A stretch of DNA of 62,644 bases from Yoonia sp. (lineage in GTDB: Bacteria > Pseudomonadota > Alphaproteobacteria > Rhodobacterales > Rhodobacteraceae), in assembly GCF_018402175.1 (NCBI RefSeq), contig NZ_JAGYJK010000012.1:1-62644 (forward strand), given 5' to 3'. The notes under the pieces are model-generated. The model worked only from the letters and a program-made list of their open reading frames with translations. It did no database searches and was not told where the DNA came from. Position numbers and translations under genes: made by a program. Below, piece after piece: positions 1 through 10,711 of this stretch. Position 1 is the stretch's first letter; each line of letters begins with the position of its first letter.

Positions 1-115
1 CGACCAACGCCGTCATTGCCACCAATGCAATGCCAGCGACCCAAAGAACCGCATGCGCCAACACGCCCAGCAGGCCTGCGATACCGATCATCTTTTGCTG
101 CATAACGCGGCTCAT
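1..115 (-). CDS. TRAP transporter small permease (DctQ), N-terminal fragment
   Basis: Only about 38 codons are inside the window; the gene runs off the left edge. It begins MSRVMQQKMIG and goes straight into a hydrophobic segment (LLGVLAHAVLWVAGIALVAM), as expected for the first membrane helix of a four-helix DctQ subunit. It lies 134 bp downstream of the DctP-type binding protein on the same strand, the usual DctP-DctQ-DctM order, so the large permease probably follows outside the window. The DctQ call rests mainly on position plus the hydrophobic start; a second in-frame ATG five codons in is an alternative start. Confidence 0.6.
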   Translation of the reverse strand, partial: MSRVMQQKMIGIAGLLGVLAHAVLWVAGIALVAMTALV

Positions 116-249
116 CTGAAAGCGATCTGATTATGGACCATCCTGATAAAACCCTGTTTGCCAGCGCCGCATGTGTCGGCCATGTTCTATCCGACACGAA
201 CGGGTCAACGTCCGTGCCGGAGTCTTGTCAGCTTGAACGCCGCAGGGCG

Positions 250-1233
250 TTATTCGGTCGCCTGAATCCGCATGACCAAATCGCGCAATTCATCTGATGT
301 CACGTGCTTTTGATAGACGGGGACCATCGCCTCGATGAACGGGGTCTTGTCGATGTCGGTTATGATCTGCACACCCGCCGCGCGCACCTGATCTTCGGAT
401 GCCTTTTCACGTTTGGTCCACATTTCGCGCATGACGGGGACGGAATCTTTAGCAGCCTGCCGCACCAGCGCTTGGTCGTCGGCGGAAAGCCCGTCCCAGC
501 TTTGTTTCGACATGACCAAGACTTCGGGCACGATCAAATGTTCGTTCAGCGTATAATAGCCGGCAACCTCAAAATGCCCCGAAGATTCGAACGATGGCCA
601 GTTGTTTTCAGCACCGTCGATCACGCCTGTCTGGATTGAGGAATAGACCTCGCCGTAAGGCAGCGGCGTGGCGCTGGCGCCCATTGCAGTCATCATATCC
701 ACGAAGATATCCGATTGCATGACTCGGATCTTCAGACCGGCCATGTCTTCAAAGGATTCGATGGGGCGCTGGCTGTTGTAGAAACTGCGCGACCCGCCGT
801 CGAAATAGGCCAAACCGATCAGGTCATGTGGTTCAAAGGCGGCAAGGATTTCCTCGCCAATCGGGCCATCCATGACGCGGTGCATGTGATCGACCGACCG
901 GAAGATAAAGGGCAAGGAGACAACCTTGGTCTGTTCGACAAGGTTGTTGAACGGCCCCATGCTGACGCGGTTCATGTCGATCACGCCAAAGCGGGTCTGT
1001 TCGATCGTGTCGCGTTCCTCGCCTAGCTGCGCGGAATGGAACACCTCGACGCAGATGCGCCCATCCGAGCGTTCCTGCAGCAAGGCCCCCATATGTTTGA
1101 CGGCCTCGACCGTGGGATAGCCGTCCGGATGCGTATCCGACGACCGCAAGGTGATTTCGCAGGCCGCAGCCGCCTGCCCAACGAAGGCCACGCTGGCCAG
1201 CAGCGCCGCTGTCAATGTCTTTGTAATTGTCAT
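250..1233 (-). CDS. TRAP transporter substrate-binding protein, DctP family
   Basis: Periplasmic solute receptor of a tripartite ATP-independent transporter, 327 aa, the usual family length. Residues 1-24 form a signal peptide ending AAAA. The mature part shows DctP landmarks: an early region with STDTHPDG-like spacing, and near residue 170 the stretch MAGLKIRV, whose Arg in this family contacts the ligand carboxylate. It starts 26 bp downstream of uxaC behind a strong GGGAGGAGAG ribosome site, so uxaC, dctP and dctQ form one operon. With uxaC and kdgK next door, the ligand is probably a hexuronate such as glucuronate or galacturonate; that is inference from context. Confidence 0.9.
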   Translation of the reverse strand: MTITKTLTAALLASVAFVGQAAAACEITLRSSDTHPDGYPTVEAVKHMGALLQERSDGRICVEVFHSAQLGEERDTIEQTRFGVIDMNRVSMGPFNNLVEQTKVVSLPFIFRSVDHMHRVMDGPIGEEILAAFEPHDLIGLAYFDGGSRSFYNSQRPIESFEDMAGLKIRVMQSDIFVDMMTAMGASATPLPYGEVYSSIQTGVIDGAENNWPSFESSGHFEVAGYYTLNEHLIVPEVLVMSKQSWDGLSADDQALVRQAAKDSVPVMREMWTKREKASEDQVRAAGVQIITDIDKTPFIEAMVPVYQKHVTSDELRDLVMRIQATE

Positions 1234-1259
1234 GGTCTCTCCTCCCGTTGATGGCCCTG

Positions 1260-2663
1260 TCAGAGCCGATAGGCTTGTTTGGCAAGCCGGTATGCGAGGT
1301 CATAGGCGACCTCGAATGCGTCATCCTCGGCCATGCGCCCGCTGGCGCAGAGCGTGGCAAGATAGGCACAATCCACACGCCGCGCGACATCATGCCGGGC
1401 GGGGATCGAACAAAAGGCGCGGGTGTCGTCGTTGAACCCCACAGTGTTGTAAAAACCCGCGGTTTCGGTCGTGAGTTCGCGAAACCGGCGCATCCCTTCG
1501 GGGCTGTCGAAAAACCACCATGGCGGCCCCAGTTTCAGCGCTGGATAAACCCCCGCCAAAGGGGCGAGTTCGCGTGACAGCGTGGATTCATCCAGCATGA
1601 ACACGATCACAGATAGGCGCGGGTCCGTGCCATAGGCATCAAGCAAGGGTTTCAGGTTGCGCACGAAATCGGTGCGCGTCGGGATATCGAACCCCTTGTC
1701 GCGCCCGAAAGATTCGAACATCGGGGCGGAATGGTTGCGCCATGATCCTGCATGGATTTGCAGGACCAGCCCGTCATCGAGACTCATACGTGCCATTTCG
1801 GTCAGCATCTGGCCACGGAACGCATCGGCCTGTTCCGCAGTGGCGCGGCCGGTCTTGACGATATCGAACAGGGCGGCTGCATCCTGCGCGGACAGGTTTT
1901 CGGTGCGCGCGGTGGGATGGCCGTGATCCGATGATGTGGCGCCAAAGCTGATGAAATAGGCGCGCCGTGCGCGATGCGCGGCCAGATAGCCATCCCATGT
2001 CATCGTATCCTCGCCGGTCAATTCACCCAGACGGGTCAAGTTGCCGACGAACCCGTCGAATTCCGGGTCAACCACGGCATCAGGCCGATAGGCGGTGATA
2101 ACCCGCCCCTGCCAGCCACTGTCGCGGATCATCCGGTGCCAGCGCAGATCATCCAGCGCGCTTTCGGTGGTGGCCAGCACCTCGATATTGAACCGCGCAA
2201 ACAAGGCGCGCGGCCGGAATGCGGGCTGTGACAGGCTGTCGGTGATCCGGTCATAGATCGCATCGGCAGTCTGCGGGGTCAGCCGGTCGTGGATGTCGAA
2301 TACCTCGGCAAAGGCATGGGTCAGCCAGATCCATGACGGCGTGCCGCGCAGCAGATGGTAATTCTGGGCAAACAGCCGCCAGATCGCGCGCCCGTCCTTT
2401 TGTGCGGCGCTTCCATCGGCGCGTGGCACGCCCAGAGCGTCAAGATCGACACCTTGGGAAAACAGCATCCTGAACACATAGTGATCGGGTGTGACAAACA
2501 GCTGTGCGGCATCTGTAAAGGCGGCGTTTTCAGCAAACCAGCGCGGATCGGTATGGCCGTGAGGGCTGATGATCGGCAAGCCGCTGATCTGGTCGTAAAG
2601 CGCGCGGGCCAATCTGCGCGCACCCGATTCCAAGGGGAAAAGGCGGTTGTCGTCCAGCAGCAT
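1260..2663 (-). CDS. uxaC: Glucuronate isomerase (uronate isomerase)
   Basis: Converts D-glucuronate to D-fructuronate (and D-galacturonate to D-tagaturonate), the first cytoplasmic step of hexuronate use. The protein is 467 aa, matching the 460-470 aa family. The N-terminal [10 protein letters not shown] carries the amidohydrolase-fold metal histidines, and [19 protein letters not shown] and [10 protein letters not shown] are typical UxaC segments. The ATG at 2663 is preferred because it gives MLLDDNRLF at the family N-terminus with a G-rich ribosome site just before it; the frame is open 13 codons further upstream. It is first gene of a minus-strand operon with the TRAP genes, divergent from the GntR regulator. 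Fructuronate reductase and mannonate dehydratase are not in the window. Confidence 0.93.
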   Translation of the reverse strand: MLLDDNRLFPLESGARRLARALYDQISGLPIISPHGHTDPRWFAENAAFTDAAQLFVTPDHYVFRMLFSQGVDLDALGVPRADGSAAQKDGRAIWRLFAQNYHLLRGTPSWIWLTHAFAEVFDIHDRLTPQTADAIYDRITDSLSQPAFRPRALFARFNIEVLATTESALDDLRWHRMIRDSGWQGRVITAYRPDAVVDPEFDGFVGNLTRLGELTGEDTMTWDGYLAAHRARRAYFISFGATSSDHGHPTARTENLSAQDAAALFDIVKTGRATAEQADAFRGQMLTEMARMSLDDGLVLQIHAGSWRNHSAPMFESFGRDKGFDIPTRTDFVRNLKPLLDAYGTDPRLSVIVFMLDESTLSRELAPLAGVYPALKLGPPWWFFDSPEGMRRFRELTTETAGFYNTVGFNDDTRAFCSIPARHDVARRVDCAYLATLCASGRMAEDDAFEVAYDLAYRLAKQAYRL

Positions 2664-2797
2664 AAAGTGATCCCCCCGGTCAGAAAGCAGCCTCCCCGCC
2701 ACTTCCGATAGACTAATATTCTAGATTACCAACCTTGTCAACGTGGGTTCTTTTCGGCTAAACTGCTTGCAAGATCATAAGTGGGAGATCGTCTCAT
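2664..2797. promoter_or_regulatory. Divergent promoter region, uxaC-TRAP operon / gntR-kdgK
   Basis: A 134-bp non-coding gap between divergent starts, clearly lower in GC than its flanks. It contains a TCTAGA-centred AT-rich stretch near 2716-2730 and a GGGAGA ribosome site at about 2782 before gntR. This is the natural place for the operator of the adjacent GntR/FCD regulator, but I see no clean palindrome that I can call a binding site. Confidence 0.4.
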
Positions 2798-3502
2798 ATG
2801 GCAGCCTCATCGGCATTGCGGGCCCTGACCCCGCTTGACCGGCCTTCCATCGCCGATCAGGTTTTTGAGACATTGCAGGCAGGCATCCTGTCGCTGGAAC
2901 TGTCACCCGGTGCCAAACTTTCCGAGATTGACGTAGCCAGCCAGATGGAGGTGTCGCGCCAACCCGTGCGCGACGCGTTTTACAGGTTATCCAAGCTCGG
3001 ATTTCTGGTGATCCGGCCACAGCGGTCCACCACGGTCAGCCTGATTTCGGAGTCCGCCGTGCTGCGCGCGCGCTATCTCCGCACCGCGATTGAGGTCGAA
3101 AATATCCGCACCGCCGCCACCCGACTGACAGCGGAAGATCACGCCGCCTTGACCGACCTGCTGGCCGCCCAGCAACAGGCCCATGCCGCGCAGGACAAGC
3201 GTCTGTTTCACCAGTTGGACGATCAGTTCCACCACGAAATCTGCAAACGCTCCCAAGTTGGTTTCGCATGGGACCTAATCAACGAAAACAAGGCCCATAT
3301 GGACCGGGTGCGGATGCTGTCGCTCAGCTTTGCTTCGCCGCAAGTAATCAAGGACCACGGCGACATCCTTGACCATCTGATACGCCGCGACGCGGCGGCG
3401 GCAGCAGATGCGATGCGGCTACATCTGTCGCGGATCGCGGATCTGATTGAACGGCTGCGGTCCGAAAAACACGCCTGGTTTGATAGCGAAGCCACCACAT
3501 GA
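2798..3502 (+). CDS. GntR-family transcriptional regulator, FadR/FCD subfamily
   Basis: A 234-aa DNA-binding regulator. Residues about 15-80 form the winged helix-turn-helix (SIADQVFETLQAG, then KLSEIDVASQMEVSRQPVRD), and residues about 90-225 are the all-helical FCD ligand domain with conserved D and H metal-site residues (LDDQFHHEICK; later HGDILDHLIRRD). It overlaps kdgK by 4 bp (ATGA) and is divergent from uxaC, so it most likely responds to a uronate intermediate and represses both operons, in the manner of UxuR/ExuR-type members; ligand and sign of regulation are inferred. Confidence 0.92.
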   Translation: MAASSALRALTPLDRPSIADQVFETLQAGILSLELSPGAKLSEIDVASQMEVSRQPVRDAFYRLSKLGFLVIRPQRSTTVSLISESAVLRARYLRTAIEVENIRTAATRLTAEDHAALTDLLAAQQQAHAAQDKRLFHQLDDQFHHEICKRSQVGFAWDLINENKAHMDRVRMLSLSFASPQVIKDHGDILDHLIRRDAAAAADAMRLHLSRIADLIERLRSEKHAWFDSEATT

Positions 3503-4434
3503 CCCGGATTGTCGCGATTGGCGAGGCGATGGTAGAACTAGCTCCAGCCGGTGATGCGGAACTTTACCGCGCGGGTTTCGCCGGCGATACGCTGAACACG
3601 GCGTGGTATCTGCGCCAGCTGATGCCTGCCACCGATGCCATCGCCTATTTCACGGCCATCGGGAAGGACGATATATCTGCTAGGCTGCTGGCCTTCATCC
3701 GCGCGGCGGGGCTGGAAACCGGCCAAATCGCGCAGCGCGACGACAGCACTGTCGGGCTGTATATGATCAGCCTGAATAATGGGGAACGCAGTTTCAGCTA
3801 TTGGCGCGGTCAAAGTGCGGCGCGCCGGATGCTGGAGGATGACACAGCCTTGCGCGCGGCCTTGCAGGGGGCAGATCTGGCCTATCTGTCGGGGATCACG
3901 CTGGCGATCCTGCCCCAAGACGCCCGCGGGCGCCTGTTCGATGTGCTGCGCGATTTTCGCCAAGCAGGGGGTAAGGTCGCCTTTGACCCCAACCTGCGCC
4001 CGCGTCTTTGGCCTGATCCCAAGACGATGACCGACACCGTGATGCAGGCGGCAGGCCTCAGCGATATCGCGCTGCCCTCTTATGAGGATGAGGCAGGCTG
4101 GTTCCATGATACCACTCCCGCAGCTACTGCCCAAAGATACCGCGAGGCCGGGGCGGCAGTGGTCGTGGTCAAGAACGGGCCGAAACAGGTAATTGCAGTA
4201 ACGCCGAACAGGTCGTTTGCGGTCAAACCCTCCCAAGTGGCAAATGTTGTTGACACGACCGCCGCCGGAGACAGCTTCAACGCAGGCTTCTTGGCGAGCT
4301 ATCTACAGCACGGCGATCTGGAAACGGCCAGCATCGCGGGTGCCGACCTTGCAACAGCCGTGATCCAGCAATTCGGCGCATTGGTCACACTGGACCAGTT
4401 CACTCAACACAGGATAAGCGGCCGCCCTTTGTAG
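3499..4434 (+). CDS. kdgK: 2-dehydro-3-deoxygluconate kinase (PfkB family)
   Basis: Phosphorylates 2-keto-3-deoxygluconate to KDPG, the last specific step before Entner-Doudoroff aldolase. It is 311 aa with a PfkB-fold start (IVAIGEAMVELAP) and the C-terminal PfkB signature DTTAAGDSFNAGFL near residues 252-265, holding the catalytic Asp. The substrate assignment combines sequence type (GFAGDTLNTAWYL, KVAFDPNLRPRLW are KdgK-like) with the uronate operon context. It is translationally coupled to the upstream GntR gene by a 4-bp overlap. A KDPG aldolase is not adjacent. Other PfkB sugar specificity is possible but less likely. Confidence 0.9.
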   Translation: MTRIVAIGEAMVELAPAGDAELYRAGFAGDTLNTAWYLRQLMPATDAIAYFTAIGKDDISARLLAFIRAAGLETGQIAQRDDSTVGLYMISLNNGERSFSYWRGQSAARRMLEDDTALRAALQGADLAYLSGITLAILPQDARGRLFDVLRDFRQAGGKVAFDPNLRPRLWPDPKTMTDTVMQAAGLSDIALPSYEDEAGWFHDTTPAATAQRYREAGAAVVVVKNGPKQVIAVTPNRSFAVKPSQVANVVDTTAAGDSFNAGFLASYLQHGDLETASIAGADLATAVIQQFGALVTLDQFTQHRISGRPL

Positions 4435-5744
4435 CCTTCGCGAAAGGGCCGCGAGGCAACACAATTTAGTAATCCTTTGATCGGTAGGGCTCCTCAGCTT
4501 TGTCACTTTCTTGCGCTTGGACTTCATGCATGTCGACCTGGGGCCAGCGCGGACCAGAGCGTCAAGTTCACCATTCGGGCGGGGCCCTCCGCGGTCGAGA
4601 CCCCGCCTAGGAGCGAGGTCCTTGCGCAAAGCCGGACGCTCACAGGCACCGAGGCTGTCCGCATTCAAGACCTACGCCAACTTTTATCGGTTCTTTACCG
4701 AGATACTCAGCACGCTGTGTTTTGACGCCAAAAGTGCTGAAGGGATGGTAGCAGAGCCCGTCCGCCTGGCCGCACGTGTGCTGCTGGCTGGGTGATATCA
4801 GACTTTCTCAGCCTCTGATAATCGACTTTGCCACGCGGACCCGTTGCGACAATCCAAGTCCACCTGATGCTCCCAAAGCCATTGATCGGTTTATGGAGCG
4901 GGTTGCCTAGCACGATGGGGAAGCGGCATCGGAGACAGATGCTAAAACGCACGACCAAGGTGACTGCATGCAGCAGAAAACGCCACCACCGATATTAGAT
5001 GACTTGGCGGTATTCTATCCGGTAAAAGTCAACTTAGACGCATACCTGAGCGCCGTGTTTCGCCAGCGCGGGCTTTTCGTAGCAGTGTCTCCCATGTAAC
5101 GCCGGAATGCTTACAAGTTGGGCATGAAGCAAATCACTGAGCTGACAGCAGACGGCGATAACATTCACCGATGTCACAACGAGCTCTGATCTGTGTACGA
5201 ACCCTTCACCACCAGTTTCGGCGCTGTGGAAGCTGCGCGCTGTCAGGCCAAGAGCAAGCGCAGGTGTGCAGTGGCTGCAAGTCCGCGATGCGTGGCAAGG
5301 CCGTGTAGGACGCATGGTGGGGTGTCGACGGGTAAGCGGGACGCAGCAAGGCTGAGAGCGTTGCGTACAGGCCAAGACTATACATGGCCGGGAAACACGA
5401 GACTGTGACGCAACGGCATGTGAAAGCTCAGAGTTGTGCGGTTTTCCGGAGGGGGGCCATGTTGCCCTTGGTATGATCCGAAACACTTGACCAGTTCATA
5501 TGCAGCGCTGCCGCCTCACCGTTCGTGGGGGACTCATTTGATACAGTGGCAGTGCCGTGCGTGGCAAAACCCTTGGGTGGGTCTGATCTGAGGCGATATT
5601 TTGCATGGTGGGGGACGATCCTTTCACTGTTCAAAGCCAAGCGTATCACGAGCTTGCAAAACCATATGCGCACCTTTGCAACCCACTTGAACCCATAGCC
5701 TGGCAACCTAAAGGAAGAAGGCCGATATACTTGATATTATGGTG
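4435..5744. other. 1.3-kb stretch with no supportable gene, next to tRNA-Arg
   Basis: Longest gene-free stretch in the window. Base composition is visibly less GC-rich than around it, and reading frames of 60-150 codons on both strands show none of the composition or motifs of real proteins and no good ribosome sites. I could not find a transposase, integrase or terminal inverted repeat. It lies between kdgK and the 3' end of a tRNA gene, a common insertion spot, so it may be the worn remnant of an inserted element; that is inference. Confidence 0.55.
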
Positions 5745-5818
5745 TGATCCCACGAGGACTCGAACCCCGAACCTGCTGATTAGAAGTCAGCTGCTCTATC
5801 CAGTTGAGCTATGAGACC
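5745..5818 (-). tRNA. tRNA-Arg (anticodon TCT)
   Basis: A 74-nt cloverleaf on the minus strand. The acceptor stem is GGTCTCA/TGGGATC with two wobble pairs, the D arm is GCTC-AACTGGATA-GAGC, the anticodon stem-loop is GCTGA-CTTCTAA-TCAGC (anticodon TCT, reading AGA), and the T loop is TTCGAGT. The discriminator is A; CCA is not encoded (CAC follows). It is the only tRNA in this part of the window and sits on the same strand as the complex I accessory gene. Confidence 0.95.
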
Positions 5819-5871
5819 AGTTGTTCGCGGTATGGCGCGGCTTGGGGCGTTTTGGCAAGCGGAAACCCGTT

Positions 5872-6183
5872 CTAATGGGTCCAGACGCCGCGCCGGTTGG
5901 TCGCGAAATTCTCGCCATAGCCGCCCGCACGGATATTGGGCTTGCGCAATTTGGGGTCCTGCACGATGGCCTCGATCCCGTTTTCGCGGGCATAGTCCAG
6001 CGCCGCTTCCTTGCTGTCGAAATACAGTTTGACCTGCGCCTGCGTGTCGGTGGACGATGTCCAGCCCATCAAAGGGTCAATGCTGCGCGCGGCCTCGGCC
6101 ACATGTTCCAGCACCCAGGACCGCGTTTTCGCAATGCCGGAGGACATGGCGGTTCTGGCTGGCTTGTAGATTCGTGCGCGCAT
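5872..6183 (-). CDS. NDUFS4-like complex I accessory protein (ETC complex I subunit)
   Basis: A 103-aa protein of the alphaproteobacterial/mitochondrial NDUFS4 family, which binds the peripheral arm of NADH:ubiquinone oxidoreductase. Family traits: [13 protein letters not shown] at the start, then [10 protein letters not shown], a segment with [14 protein letters not shown], and a C-terminal [13 protein letters not shown]. The start at 6183 (MRARIYK) follows an AAAGGG ribosome site; an upstream ATG five codons earlier overlaps that site. It stands alone, far from any nuo genes here, as is usual for this gene in the group. Confidence 0.9.
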   Translation of the reverse strand: MRARIYKPARTAMSSGIAKTRSWVLEHVAEAARSIDPLMGWTSSTDTQAQVKLYFDSKEAALDYARENGIEAIVQDPKLRKPNIRAGGYGENFATNRRGVWTH

Positions 6184-6254
6184 CTTTGGCCCTTTCATCG
6201 TTGCATGTCATATGCGCAAAAAACGGGGATTTCGCAAGCCCCGCCGATGTCTGA

Positions 6255-7487
6255 TCAGGCCCATTCACCCTTGCGCATGACGGGGATCACCTCGCCGGTC
6301 TTGGTGATCCCGTCGATATCGACGGCATCCGACCCCATCATCCAATCGACATGGATCAGGCTCTGGTTGCCGCCTTTTTGCTGCAACTCCTCCGGGGAAT
6401 ATTCGGACCCGCCTTGGATCGTATCGGCGTAGCATTGACCCAATGCGATGTGGCATGACGCGTTTTCATCAAAGAGCGTGTTATAGAACAGCGTGCCAGA
6501 CTGGCTGATCGGGCTGGAATGGGGCACCAAGGCGACCTCGCCAATGCGGCAGGCCCCGTCATCGGTGTGCAACAGCGCCTGCAGCACGGCCTCGCCTTTG
6601 GTGGCTGTCGCCTCGACAATGCGACCCGCCTCGAACCGGACCTTGATGTTTTCAATCACATTGCCCTGATGCGCCAAAGGCTTGGTGGCAGACACGACGC
6701 CATCGACCTTATAGGCATGCGGGCAGGTGAACACCTCCTCAGTCGGGATATTGGGCTGGCAGACCACCCCGTTCAGCGCGGGCGAGGCACCACCTTTCCA
6801 GATATGCCCGTCCGCCAGACCCAGCATCAAATCGGTGCCGGGGCCGGTGTATTTCAGGGCGGCGAAATCATGGTCGTTCAGCCATTTGACGCGCTTTTTC
6901 AGCTCTGTCGTATGCGCGGCCCAATTCGCCACAGGATCGTCGCCGTCCAGCCGCGACGCTTTATAGATCGCATCCATCAGCTTGCCCTGCGCCTCTGCCA
7001 CGGGCAGATCGGGGAACACGCGCGCGGCCCAACCGGCACCGGGGTAAGCGACGATGTTCCAGTTCACCTCGAATCCCACGATGGGGGCCATGGCGGGTTT
7101 GGCGGCGATGGATGTCGCCTTGGATAGGCGCGCGACCTTTGCGGGGTCTTGGTCGGCCAACAGCATCGGGTCGTCGCCGGTGATCGCCATGCGCGCGGCA
7201 CCACCTTTGTAGGCGGCGGCCAACCCCTCATAGAACCATGCAGGTGCGCGGTCGAAACTGGCGTCATCGGCATGGTCATAGCGCGCGAGCGTGATCGCCT
7301 CGTCGGTGAAAAACGGCATCACGATCCCTGCCCCGGCCTTATAGGCATGCACCGTGATCGCGCGGACAAGGTCAATCGCGGACAATGGGGCGGTGATCAC
7401 CAGATCTTGCCCTTTTTGCAGGTTCACGCCGGTGCGCACGGCAACTTCGGCCAGACGGTCGAGTTTTACAGGATCAATCATTGTCAT
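6255..7487 (-). CDS. M29-family aminopeptidase
   Basis: A 410-aa cytoplasmic leucyl-type metallo-aminopeptidase (AmpS/aminopeptidase T family, two divalent metal ions). The C-terminal [17 protein letters not shown] is the family signature. The N-terminal [20 protein letters not shown] and the central [11 protein letters not shown] and [11 protein letters not shown] (metal-site Glu region) are also typical. Length fits the family (about 400-415 aa). It is divergent from uvrB with a 93-bp gap; a second in-frame ATG lies two codons into the gene. Confidence 0.93.
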   Translation of the reverse strand: MTMIDPVKLDRLAEVAVRTGVNLQKGQDLVITAPLSAIDLVRAITVHAYKAGAGIVMPFFTDEAITLARYDHADDASFDRAPAWFYEGLAAAYKGGAARMAITGDDPMLLADQDPAKVARLSKATSIAAKPAMAPIVGFEVNWNIVAYPGAGWAARVFPDLPVAEAQGKLMDAIYKASRLDGDDPVANWAAHTTELKKRVKWLNDHDFAALKYTGPGTDLMLGLADGHIWKGGASPALNGVVCQPNIPTEEVFTCPHAYKVDGVVSATKPLAHQGNVIENIKVRFEAGRIVEATATKGEAVLQALLHTDDGACRIGEVALVPHSSPISQSGTLFYNTLFDENASCHIALGQCYADTIQGGSEYSPEELQQKGGNQSLIHVDWMMGSDAVDIDGITKTGEVIPVMRKGEWA

Positions 7488-7580
7488 ACCTCTTTCGTTT
7501 GGCCGGACCTTAGGCCAAGGGTCGCCCTTGATCCAGTGACCAAAGACAACAACTATAGGGCAATCAAAGGAATCCCCGCC

Positions 7581-9782
7581 ATGGCCTATGCCCAGACCGA
7601 CAAATCGCCGCCCGTCTATCTGGCGAACCCCGCACCAGACGTCAAAAGCCGCGAAAAGATGGAAGGCGGCCGTCGGTTCGTGCTGAAGACCGAGTTTGAA
7701 CCCGCAGGCGACCAGCCCACGGCGATTGCCGAACTCAGCGCCGGTATTCTGGCGGGCGAACGCGATCAGGTGCTGCTGGGGGCGACCGGGACCGGCAAGA
7801 CCTTTACCATGGCCAAGATGATCGAACAGACCCAGCGCCCCGCCATCATCCTTGCCCCGAACAAGACCTTGGCCGCGCAGTTATACGGCGAATTCAAAGG
7901 GTTCTTTCCCGACAATGCGGTCGAATACTTTGTAAGCTATTATGATTACTATCAACCCGAGGCCTATGTCGCGCGGTCCGATACCTATATCGAAAAAGAA
8001 TCCCAGATCAACGAACAGATCGACCGGATGCGCCATTCGGCCACCCGCGCCCTGCTTGAACGCGATGACGTGATCATCGTCGCCTCGGTGTCTTGTATCT
8101 ATGGCATCGGGTCGGTCGAAACCTACGGCGCGATGACGCAGGATATTCATGCCGGCCAATCCTATGACCAGCGCCAGATCATCGCCGATCTGATCGCGCA
8201 GCAATACCGGCGCAATGACGCGGCGTTCCAGCGCGGCACCTTCCGCGTGCGCGGCGACAGTCTGGAGGTCTGGCCCGCCCACCTTGATGACCGCGCGTGG
8301 AAATTGTCGTTCTTTGGCGAAGAACTGGAAGGCATCACCGAATTCGACCCACTGACCGGCACCAAGACCGGCACATTCGACAAGGTGCGCATCTATGCCA
8401 ATTCGCATTATGTGACCCCGAAACCCACGATGCAGCAGGCCGTGATCGGCATCAAAAAAGAACTGCGGATGCGGCTGGACCAGCTGGTCGCCGAAGGCAA
8501 ACTGCTCGAAGCGCAGCGTCTGGAACAACGCACCAATTTCGATCTGGAGATGCTCGAGGCGACGGGCGTCTGCAACGGGATCGAAAACTATTCGCGCTAT
8601 CTGACCGGCCGCGCGCCGGGTGAACCACCACCCACCCTTTTTGAATTCATCCCCGACAATGCGATTGTTTTCGCCGATGAAAGCCATGTGTCGGTGCCGC
8701 AGATCGGCGGCATGTACAAAGGCGACTTTCGGCGCAAGATGACGCTGGCCGAACACGGGTTCCGCCTGCCGTCCTGCATGGACAACCGCCCCCTGAAATT
8801 CGAGGAATGGGACGCGATGCGCCCGCAATCGGTGTTCGTTTCCGCCACCCCTGCCGCATGGGAAATGGAACAGACCGGCGGCGTGTTCACCGAACAGATC
8901 ATCCGCCCCACCGGCCTGATCGACCCGATGATCGAAATCCGCCCTGTGCAGACGCAGGTCGATGATCTGCTGGACGAAGTGCGCAAGGTCGCCGCCGCCG
9001 GTTACCGCACCTTGGTGACCACCCTGACCAAACGCATGTCCGAAGATCTGACCGAATATATGCACGAACAGGGCATCCGTGTGCGCTACATGCATTCGGA
9101 CATCGACACGATCGAACGGATCGAGATTTTGCGCGACCTGCGCCTTGGGGCCTTTGACGTGCTGATCGGGATCAACCTTTTGCGCGAAGGCTTGGACATT
9201 CCCGAATGTGGGCTGGTGGCGATCTTGGATGCGGACAAAGAAGGCTTCCTGCGCTCGGAAACATCGCTGGTGCAGACCATCGGCCGCGCGGCGCGCAACG
9301 CCGAAGGCCGCGTCATCATGTATGCCGACCGGATCACCGGCAGCATGGAACGCGCGATGGGTGAAACCGAACGCCGCCGGACCAAGCAATTGGCCTATAA
9401 CGAAAAGCACGGCATCACGCCGACGACCGTGAAAAAGAACGTCGAGGATATTCTGGCGGGCCTCTACAAAGGCGACGTCGACATGAACCGCGTCACGGCC
9501 AAGATCGACAAGGGCCGCGCGGGCGGCAATATCAAGACTGTGATCGACGGTATCCGCACCGACATGCGCAAAGCCGCCGAAAACCTCGAATTCGAAGAAG
9601 CCGCGCGCCTGCGCGACGAACTCAAACGGCTCGAAGCGGTGGAACTGGCCATCGCCGACGACCCGCTGGCGCGGCAACAGGCGGTGGACAAGGCCGTCGA
9701 CGATGCGGCCAAGGCGTCAGGGCGCAGCACCGGTGGGCGTGGCGGGATGCGGGGCGGCAAAAGTCGCTACGCCAAAAAGTAG
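7581..9782 (+). CDS. uvrB: Excinuclease ABC subunit B
   Basis: DNA helicase-like damage-verification subunit of UvrABC nucleotide excision repair. The 733-aa protein has Walker [13 protein letters not shown], the beta-hairpin region [15 protein letters not shown]-like [12 protein letters not shown], helicase motif VI ([14 protein letters not shown]) and a C-terminal UVR domain ([20 protein letters not shown]) that binds UvrC. The start ATG GCC TAT at 7581 is chosen because the frame upstream overlaps the M29 gene on the other strand and adds non-family residues. The tail ends in a Gly/Arg/Lys-rich segment. A hairpin follows the stop. Confidence 0.98.
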   Translation: MAYAQTDKSPPVYLANPAPDVKSREKMEGGRRFVLKTEFEPAGDQPTAIAELSAGILAGERDQVLLGATGTGKTFTMAKMIEQTQRPAIILAPNKTLAAQLYGEFKGFFPDNAVEYFVSYYDYYQPEAYVARSDTYIEKESQINEQIDRMRHSATRALLERDDVIIVASVSCIYGIGSVETYGAMTQDIHAGQSYDQRQIIADLIAQQYRRNDAAFQRGTFRVRGDSLEVWPAHLDDRAWKLSFFGEELEGITEFDPLTGTKTGTFDKVRIYANSHYVTPKPTMQQAVIGIKKELRMRLDQLVAEGKLLEAQRLEQRTNFDLEMLEATGVCNGIENYSRYLTGRAPGEPPPTLFEFIPDNAIVFADESHVSVPQIGGMYKGDFRRKMTLAEHGFRLPSCMDNRPLKFEEWDAMRPQSVFVSATPAAWEMEQTGGVFTEQIIRPTGLIDPMIEIRPVQTQVDDLLDEVRKVAAAGYRTLVTTLTKRMSEDLTEYMHEQGIRVRYMHSDIDTIERIEILRDLRLGAFDVLIGINLLREGLDIPECGLVAILDADKEGFLRSETSLVQTIGRAARNAEGRVIMYADRITGSMERAMGETERRRTKQLAYNEKHGITPTTVKKNVEDILAGLYKGDVDMNRVTAKIDKGRAGGNIKTVIDGIRTDMRKAAENLEFEEAARLRDELKRLEAVELAIADDPLARQQAVDKAVDDAAKASGRSTGGRGGMRGGKSRYAKK

Positions 9783-9802
9783 GGTGCGCATGGTGCGCAC
9801 CC
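9782..9802 (+). terminator. Hairpin after uvrB
   Basis: Perfect 8-bp inverted repeat GGGTGCGC / GCGCACCC with a 5-nt loop (ATGGT), starting on the last base of the uvrB stop codon. No T-run follows, so it may be a weak terminator or a 3'-end-stabilising hairpin instead. Confidence 0.55.
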
Positions 9803-9827
9803 CCAGCACAACACCGGCCGGACCATC

Positions 9828-10253
9828 ATGAAAAAACTGACATGCGCCCTTTTCATCCTCGCCACCCCTGCCGCCGCATGGGAATTTTCGCCTGCCCCGA
9901 TCTGCACCCTGACGGATGCGGACGGCCTGATCACCGTGACCTATGATGCGGCCCTACCGGAATACAGCGTCACCCTGACCCTGCCGGATGGCACTTGGCC
10001 CGATGACGCGACATTCGCGATGAATTTCGCGGGCGAGCGTCCGATTTTCATCCAGACTGACCGGCACCGCGTCAGCCCGGATCGCCGCAGCCTGACGGTG
10101 ACCGACAGCGGGTTCGGCAATGTACTGGACGGGTTGCAGTTCAACCTGCGCGCCTATGCAACATCGGGTGACAGCACTTTGGGCCTGTCGCTTGACGGGA
10201 TCGGCCCCGCGATGGTGGCGTTTCGCGCCTGCCCTGCGGTCAATCTTGCATGA
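9828..10253 (+). CDS. Small secreted protein of unknown function
   Basis: A 141-aa protein with a signal peptide (MKKLTCALFILATPAAAW), so periplasmic. I do not recognise the family. The mature part is beta-rich with alternating polar/hydrophobic residues (LITVTYDAALPEYSVTLTL) and three cysteines after the signal region, two of which could pair. It overlaps the next gene by 4 bp (ATGA), suggesting co-translation with the PNPOx-like protein. Confidence 0.75.
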   Translation: MKKLTCALFILATPAAAWEFSPAPICTLTDADGLITVTYDAALPEYSVTLTLPDGTWPDDATFAMNFAGERPIFIQTDRHRVSPDRRSLTVTDSGFGNVLDGLQFNLRAYATSGDSTLGLSLDGIGPAMVAFRACPAVNLA

Positions 10254-10711
10254 AACGCGAACCGGTCAATCCCACCGATGATGCCGCCCGCGCGCTGGTC
10301 GGGCAATTGCTGGCGGATATGCGCCATGCGGCGCTTGGCGTGATGCATCCTGAAACTGGCGCGCCCTATGTCGCGCGTGTCGGGCTGATCTGGGATGGCA
10401 CGGCCGCGCTGACGCTGGTTTCTACCCTGTCCACCCATACGCAGGCCCTGCTGGCGCATCCCGCCTGTGCCGTGCTGGTGGGTGAACCGGGGGCCAAGGG
10501 CGATCCGCTGACCCATCCGCGCCTGACGCTGAGCGCGCAGGCCACACAGGTGGACAAACCCGCGCACAAGGACATCTGGCTGGCGGCAGTGCCCAAGGCC
10601 AAGCTTTATTACGATTTCACGGATTTCGTGATGTTCCGGCTGGTGCCCACCGGCATCGACCTGAACGGCGGTTTCGGCAAAGCTTACCGGTTACGCGCGG
10701 ACGAGCTTTAG
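10250..10711 (+). CDS. Pyridoxamine 5'-phosphate oxidase-like (HugZ-type) flavin-binding protein
   Basis: A 153-aa split-barrel protein of the pyridoxamine 5'-phosphate oxidase superfamily. Typical features are AALGVMHPETGAPYVARVGLIWD early on, ALTLVSTLSTHTQALLAHP, and a C-terminal YDFTDFVMFRLVP segment as seen in HugZ/heme-utilisation-like members. It probably binds FMN or heme; the substrate is unknown. Its 3' end overlaps the 3' end of the convergent NYN nuclease gene by 21 bp. Confidence 0.8.
   Translation: MKREPVNPTDDAARALVGQLLADMRHAALGVMHPETGAPYVARVGLIWDGTAALTLVSTLSTHTQALLAHPACAVLVGEPGAKGDPLTHPRLTLSAQATQVDKPAHKDIWLAAVPKAKLYYDFTDFVMFRLVPTGIDLNGGFGKAYRLRADEL

Noticed and set aside
7881..9677. 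598-codon open frame antisense to uvrB
   Set aside because: Shadow of high-GC codon usage; His/Gln/Gly/Ala-rich composition, no domain, and uvrB on the other strand is certain.
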